The position numbers and the translations under genes were made by a program. A model generated the notes under the pieces. That model searched no databases and had not been told where the DNA came from. It saw nothing but the letters and a program-made list of their open reading frames with translations. From Acidimicrobiales bacterium (GTDB lineage: Bacteria > Actinomycetota > Acidimicrobiia > Acidimicrobiales > MedAcidi-G1): a stretch of DNA of 64,000 nucleotides. Position 1 is the first letter of the stretch, and each line of letters begins with the position of its first letter. The stretch lies in assembly GCA_028823445.1 (NCBI GenBank), contig JAPKBH010000001.1, positions 124,001 to 188,000 on the forward strand, given 5' to 3'. Shown here piece after piece: positions 61,410-64,000 of this stretch.

Positions 61410-62866
61410 GTGTTTTCCTTCTTTTGGTTTTGTTCGATCACCGTGGCTGCCTGATACAAGAGGGTCTCACTGTTCATCGGCCCAATAAGCATCAGGCCGA
61501 TGGGTAGCCCGTCGCTGAACCCGCAGGGTAGCGACAGAGCAGGGTGACCGGTGTTGTTGAAAGGCCAAGTGTTGCTTAGCGGTTCACCAGAGAGGGCCAT
61601 TACTTCGGCTAACCCGGCTTCGGGCCCCGGCAGTCGAGTGGCCCGCATGGGGGTGGTAGGCATAACCAGCAAATCGAAATCTTCTAGTGCAGCGTCGTAG
61701 GCGGCCCGCAGTTGATGCGTTTCGTTGAGCGCTCGCCCAACTAAAGCGGTGCCGTGGCGTTGCCGCAAAATCTCACGAGACACCAACGAGACTTGTACTG
61801 ATTGAGGCAAATCATTGGGGCGGGTACGCCACAAGGCTTGCTGGCGCAAAAATGCTTCGTCCACTGGTTCGCCGCCCAAGGCTTGACCGTCGTTGGTGAA
61901 AATGTTGTCTATGACCAACTGAGCCAAGGCCGCAGAGATCGGTGCGCCGGCGAGATGGAGAGGTATCGAGACCTCACTTACCGTGGCCCCTTGACCGGAC
62001 AGTTGGTGCACAGTCGCCCGGACAGAGTCATCAACCACAGTTTCCGAGGTGGGGCGACCAAACCCTTCACTAACCAGACCGATGCGTAAGCCTTGAACCC
62101 CTGAAGTTTTGGGCAACACCTGGTCGCTATCGGCCAGCACCGAAAGCACTAAAGCATTTTCTGCCACCGTTCGAGTAATCGGCCCGACATGGTCGATGCC
62201 GGGGGCCATGCCGAGAATCCCGGTATAAGGCACCAGGCCGTGCGTAGCTTTCATGCCCACTAAGCCGCAAAAAGAGGCTGGCACCCGCACCGACCCGCCT
62301 TGGTCGCACCCTAAAGCGTAGTCCACTCCCCCGCTGGCCACCAAAGCAGCACTCCCCGACGATGACCCTCCGGCCGAGCGTTCAGGGTCGTGCGGGTTTA
62401 ATACCGGGCCGGTGTCGCTCACGTGGCTGCCCCCGGAAAAGCAATAAGCATTGCAGGTGGATTTTCCGGCGATGGTAGCTCCGGCGCCCAGAAGCCGGGT
62501 AACCACCGTGGCGTCAACTTGCGGAATATAACCTTCAAGAATTTTTGTGCCGTTCATGAGGGGTACGCCGGCCACCCGAATGTTGTCTTTGATAGCGACG
62601 GTTTGCCCCGCTAACGGCCCGGAGGTGGCCTCGGTTATCTCGGTGCGCACATACCAAGCGTTAAGGGGGTTCTCTTGCGCCGAGGGAACCGACCATTGGC
62701 GACGCACCGACTCTTGGTGGCTGGTGGGAAAATCAAGGATTCCTTCGGCGTCAGCTACTTGCTGCTGCACGGCAGCCACATAAGCCTCTGGTTCGTCAAT
62801 GGCGAGACCTAAGGCTTGCGCCCGATCAAGGATTTCTTGAGATTCGAGAGGTTTATCGGGGAGCAT
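61406..62866 (-). CDS. Amidase signature family hydrolase
   Basis: The ATG at 62866 gives 486 residues beginning MLPDKPLESQEIL. The longer frame to 63253 lies across the dioxygenase gene and is unlike protein, so I reject it. Catalytic residues: Lys in VAIKDNIRVAG, cis-Ser in RSAGGSSSGSAAL, nucleophile Ser in GCDQGGSVRVPASFCG. AGVPLMNGTKILEGY and LSLPCGFSDGLPIGLMLIG are also present. It would hydrolyse an amide (plant-hormone-type amides, ureido or thio-linked substrates are possible). It overlaps the dioxygenase by 14 nt and the trans-sulfuration gene by 4 nt. Confidence 0.88.
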   Translation of the reverse strand: MLPDKPLESQEILDRAQALGLAIDEPEAYVAAVQQQVADAEGILDFPTSHQESVRRQWSVPSAQENPLNAWYVRTEITEATSGPLAGQTVAIKDNIRVAGVPLMNGTKILEGYIPQVDATVVTRLLGAGATIAGKSTCNAYCFSGGSHVSDTGPVLNPHDPERSAGGSSSGSAALVASGGVDYALGCDQGGSVRVPASFCGLVGMKATHGLVPYTGILGMAPGIDHVGPITRTVAENALVLSVLADSDQVLPKTSGVQGLRIGLVSEGFGRPTSETVVDDSVRATVHQLSGQGATVSEVSIPLHLAGAPISAALAQLVIDNIFTNDGQALGGEPVDEAFLRQQALWRTRPNDLPQSVQVSLVSREILRQRHGTALVGRALNETHQLRAAYDAALEDFDLLVMPTTPMRATRLPGPEAGLAEVMALSGEPLSNTWPFNNTGHPALSLPCGFSDGLPIGLMLIGPMNSETLLYQAATVIEQNQKKENT

Positions 62867-63716
62867 CTTGTTGATCAAAAAATGAGGCGGTAACGGGCAT
62901 TTGGGGACGCGGAACATCGAAATCCATGCTGCGAATGCGCCCGCTACGCTGCCCAGCGACCAGCAAGCCTTCATACTCGGTGGGCATAGGGTTCGGGGCG
63001 CAAGGCACAGCATCGTCGGCCGAGTAAACCGAAATAAACAAGGTACGCGGCAGGTCAGAGCGGTTGGCTGCAGAGCCATGCAAAAGACGAGTGTGCATAA
63101 GACACACAGAGCCCGCCGACCCCGTACAGAGCACCGCTTTTTCTTTGCTTTGTTCAACCACTTGGTCGGCCACTGCACCGGTAAATAATCCTTCATGCCA
63201 AAGGCTATAAAGCGGGCCTCGGTGTGAACCCGGCACCACCTCGAGGGCACCATTTTCTTCGGTCACTTCGTCAATCATCAACAAAGCGGTCACTAGGTCG
63301 TCGTTGGTGTGTGGGGTGTAAGGAAAATCTTGATGCCACTTGACTTCGGTGTGGCCGCCCGGTTGCTTGGAGTTGATCTTGGTGTGGTGCAGTTTGACAT
63401 TTGGCCCGATGAGGTCCACCACACAGTCAGCCATATGACTGTCGGCCATGGTTTGGTAGTAGGCCGCTGAGGCTTCCACCGGGGCGTTCACCCGACGCAA
63501 CCGGGGTTGGTCTGCGGTGTGGCCGCTTTCCATATCGAAACGAGGGCGGCCGTCGAGCGTGTCGCCGTAGGGAGCCTCATGGCTGCGGCTCTCTTGTACC
63601 CAGGCCGCGAAATCTTCTTGCATTTGTAGTAACAACTCGGTACTTACCGCTTGGTCCACTACCAAAAACCCGTCACGCCAAAACTGGTCTTTTTGTTCTT
63701 GAGTTAAGGCAGGCAT
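62853..63716 (-). CDS. Phytanoyl-CoA dioxygenase (PhyH) family Fe(II)/2-oxoglutarate oxygenase
   Basis: The ATG at 63716 gives 287 residues. The iron site is the H-x-D of KWHQDFPYTPH, with the distal His in LLHGSAANRSDLPRTL, and the Arg of that segment binding 2-oxoglutarate. The double-stranded beta-helix surrounds these. It hydroxylates an unactivated C-H, or removes an alkyl group, with release of succinate and CO2. It is first of the three overlapping genes PhyH-amidase-PLP enzyme, whose shared substrate is unknown. Confidence 0.9.
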   Translation of the reverse strand: MPALTQEQKDQFWRDGFLVVDQAVSTELLLQMQEDFAAWVQESRSHEAPYGDTLDGRPRFDMESGHTADQPRLRRVNAPVEASAAYYQTMADSHMADCVVDLIGPNVKLHHTKINSKQPGGHTEVKWHQDFPYTPHTNDDLVTALLMIDEVTEENGALEVVPGSHRGPLYSLWHEGLFTGAVADQVVEQSKEKAVLCTGSAGSVCLMHTRLLHGSAANRSDLPRTLFISVYSADDAVPCAPNPMPTEYEGLLVAGQRSGRIRSMDFDVPRPQMPVTASFFDQQDAPR

Positions 63717-63792
63717 AAGCGTTCCTTTTGTCGGGTTCTGGCAGTCTAGACTCCGGGGCGAAAGCACCAAGAACCCCGCAAGGAGATTTCTC

Positions 63793-64000
63793 GTGGCCAC
63801 TAGCGTAGAAAAAGATCAGCGATCCATGGCTCAGTGGCTCGGCAACGTCCCCGACAAAGAGGCCGTTAAAAACTTTGTGCACGGGTCGGGTATTGATTTG
63901 CTGGATTTGCGTTTCGACATCAATGAGTTAAAGACCGCCTTAAGCGACCTTCGCCAGACAACAGATTTCACGGCGGCTGCCGAAGCCGACAGTTTCGGAG
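63793..64000 (+). CDS. Start of an unidentified gene (truncated by window end)
   Basis: AAGGAG lies 8 nt before the GTG at 63793, and the frame stays open to the window end (69 codons). The visible residues are acidic and helical (KDQRSMAQWLGNVPDKEAVKN, shortened here to its central part: MAQWLGNVPDKEAVKNF) and show no recognisable motif. It is divergent from the PhyH gene with a 76-nt gap. Identity would need the rest of the gene. Confidence 0.6.
   Translation, partial: MATSVEKDQRSMAQWLGNVPDKEAVKNFVHGSGIDLLDLRFDINELKTALSDLRQTTDFTAAAEADSFG

Noticed and set aside
62867-63253. 129-codon N-terminal extension of the amidase
   Set aside because: It overlaps the PhyH gene in another frame and reads Cys/Arg-rich with no family similarity; ATG 62866 gives a normal amidase start.
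1-64000. CRISPR array, toxin-antitoxin, restriction or other defence system
   Set aside because: I saw no regularly spaced repeats and no nuclease, methylase or toxin genes with defence-type motifs.
1-64000. tRNA or rRNA genes
   Set aside because: No cloverleaf with T-loop consensus was found; the GGTTCGAAA at about 14302 is inside gltD and lacks the paired arms.

Overview
The window looks like chromosomal DNA of a high-ish GC actinobacterium, most likely a marine or aquatic member of the Acidimicrobiia. This placement is inferred. It rests on a HelY-type helicase, GTG/TTG starts, menaquinone synthesis (menB), a K+-dependent-type membrane pyrophosphatase, YkuD lipoprotein biology, and a long duplicated ThyX-like protein. 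No 16S gene or tRNA was seen. Genes are packed tightly: many start/stop overlaps are 4 nt, and three convergent pairs share their stop codons. No intergenic gap exceeds 300 bases.

Regions. 1-8.8 kb: end of a Ski2-type helicase, a lipid-kinase-like domain protein, an M20 amidohydrolase, a tandem ThyX-like protein, a lipoprotein, an acidic zinc-ribbon protein, a GNAT enzyme and a charged hypothetical protein. 8.85-13.9 kb: a tyrosine recombinase with a palindrome in its promoter, coupled to yqgE; then an L,D-transpeptidase, a DEDDh exonuclease, an MFS exporter and a hydrolase. 14-20 kb: gltBD (ammonia assimilation). 20-29 kb: M18 aminopeptidase, a K+ uptake operon (trkA plus two trkH paralogues) behind 5-formyl-THF cyclo-ligase, and hppA. 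29-33.3 kb: M23 peptidase, menB, a zinc-type ABC ATPase under a Zur-like operator, plsC and upp.

33.4-42.9 kb is a methylated-amine catabolic island: a Rieske oxygenase of the glycine-betaine demethylase type, all four subunits of heterotetrameric sarcosine oxidase (soxBDAG), an amidase, a betainyl-CoA-thioesterase-like protein and an MFS transporter. 43-47 kb is a patchier zone with a SulP transporter, two palindromic repeats, a hydrolase, YciI and a decayed flavin monooxygenase. 47-50.5 kb carries aldolase-like, thiolase, SDR and crotonase genes that together make a beta-oxidation set.

50.5-55.4 kb (minus strand) is an unassigned catabolic operon: LLM monooxygenase, AA_synth (DUF1185) protein, alpha/beta hydrolase, aldehyde dehydrogenase, and possibly a thioesterase. 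It has a clear promoter. 55.5-58.7 kb holds an LldD-type oxidase and, divergently arranged, a Qng1/DUF2419 queuosine-salvage glycosidase and a PfkB-family sugar/nucleoside kinase. 58.7-64 kb: an EthA-like Baeyer-Villiger monooxygenase, then a minus-strand overlapping trio (PhyH dioxygenase, amidase, PLP trans-sulfuration enzyme), and the start of an unidentified gene.

The best candidates for undescribed biology are the LLM/AA_synth/hydrolase/ALDH operon, the Qng1-PfkB pair, the solo Zur-controlled ATPase, the duplicated ThyX-like protein with degenerate motifs, and a dispersed palindromic repeat family with core GGGGACAGTCCCC.
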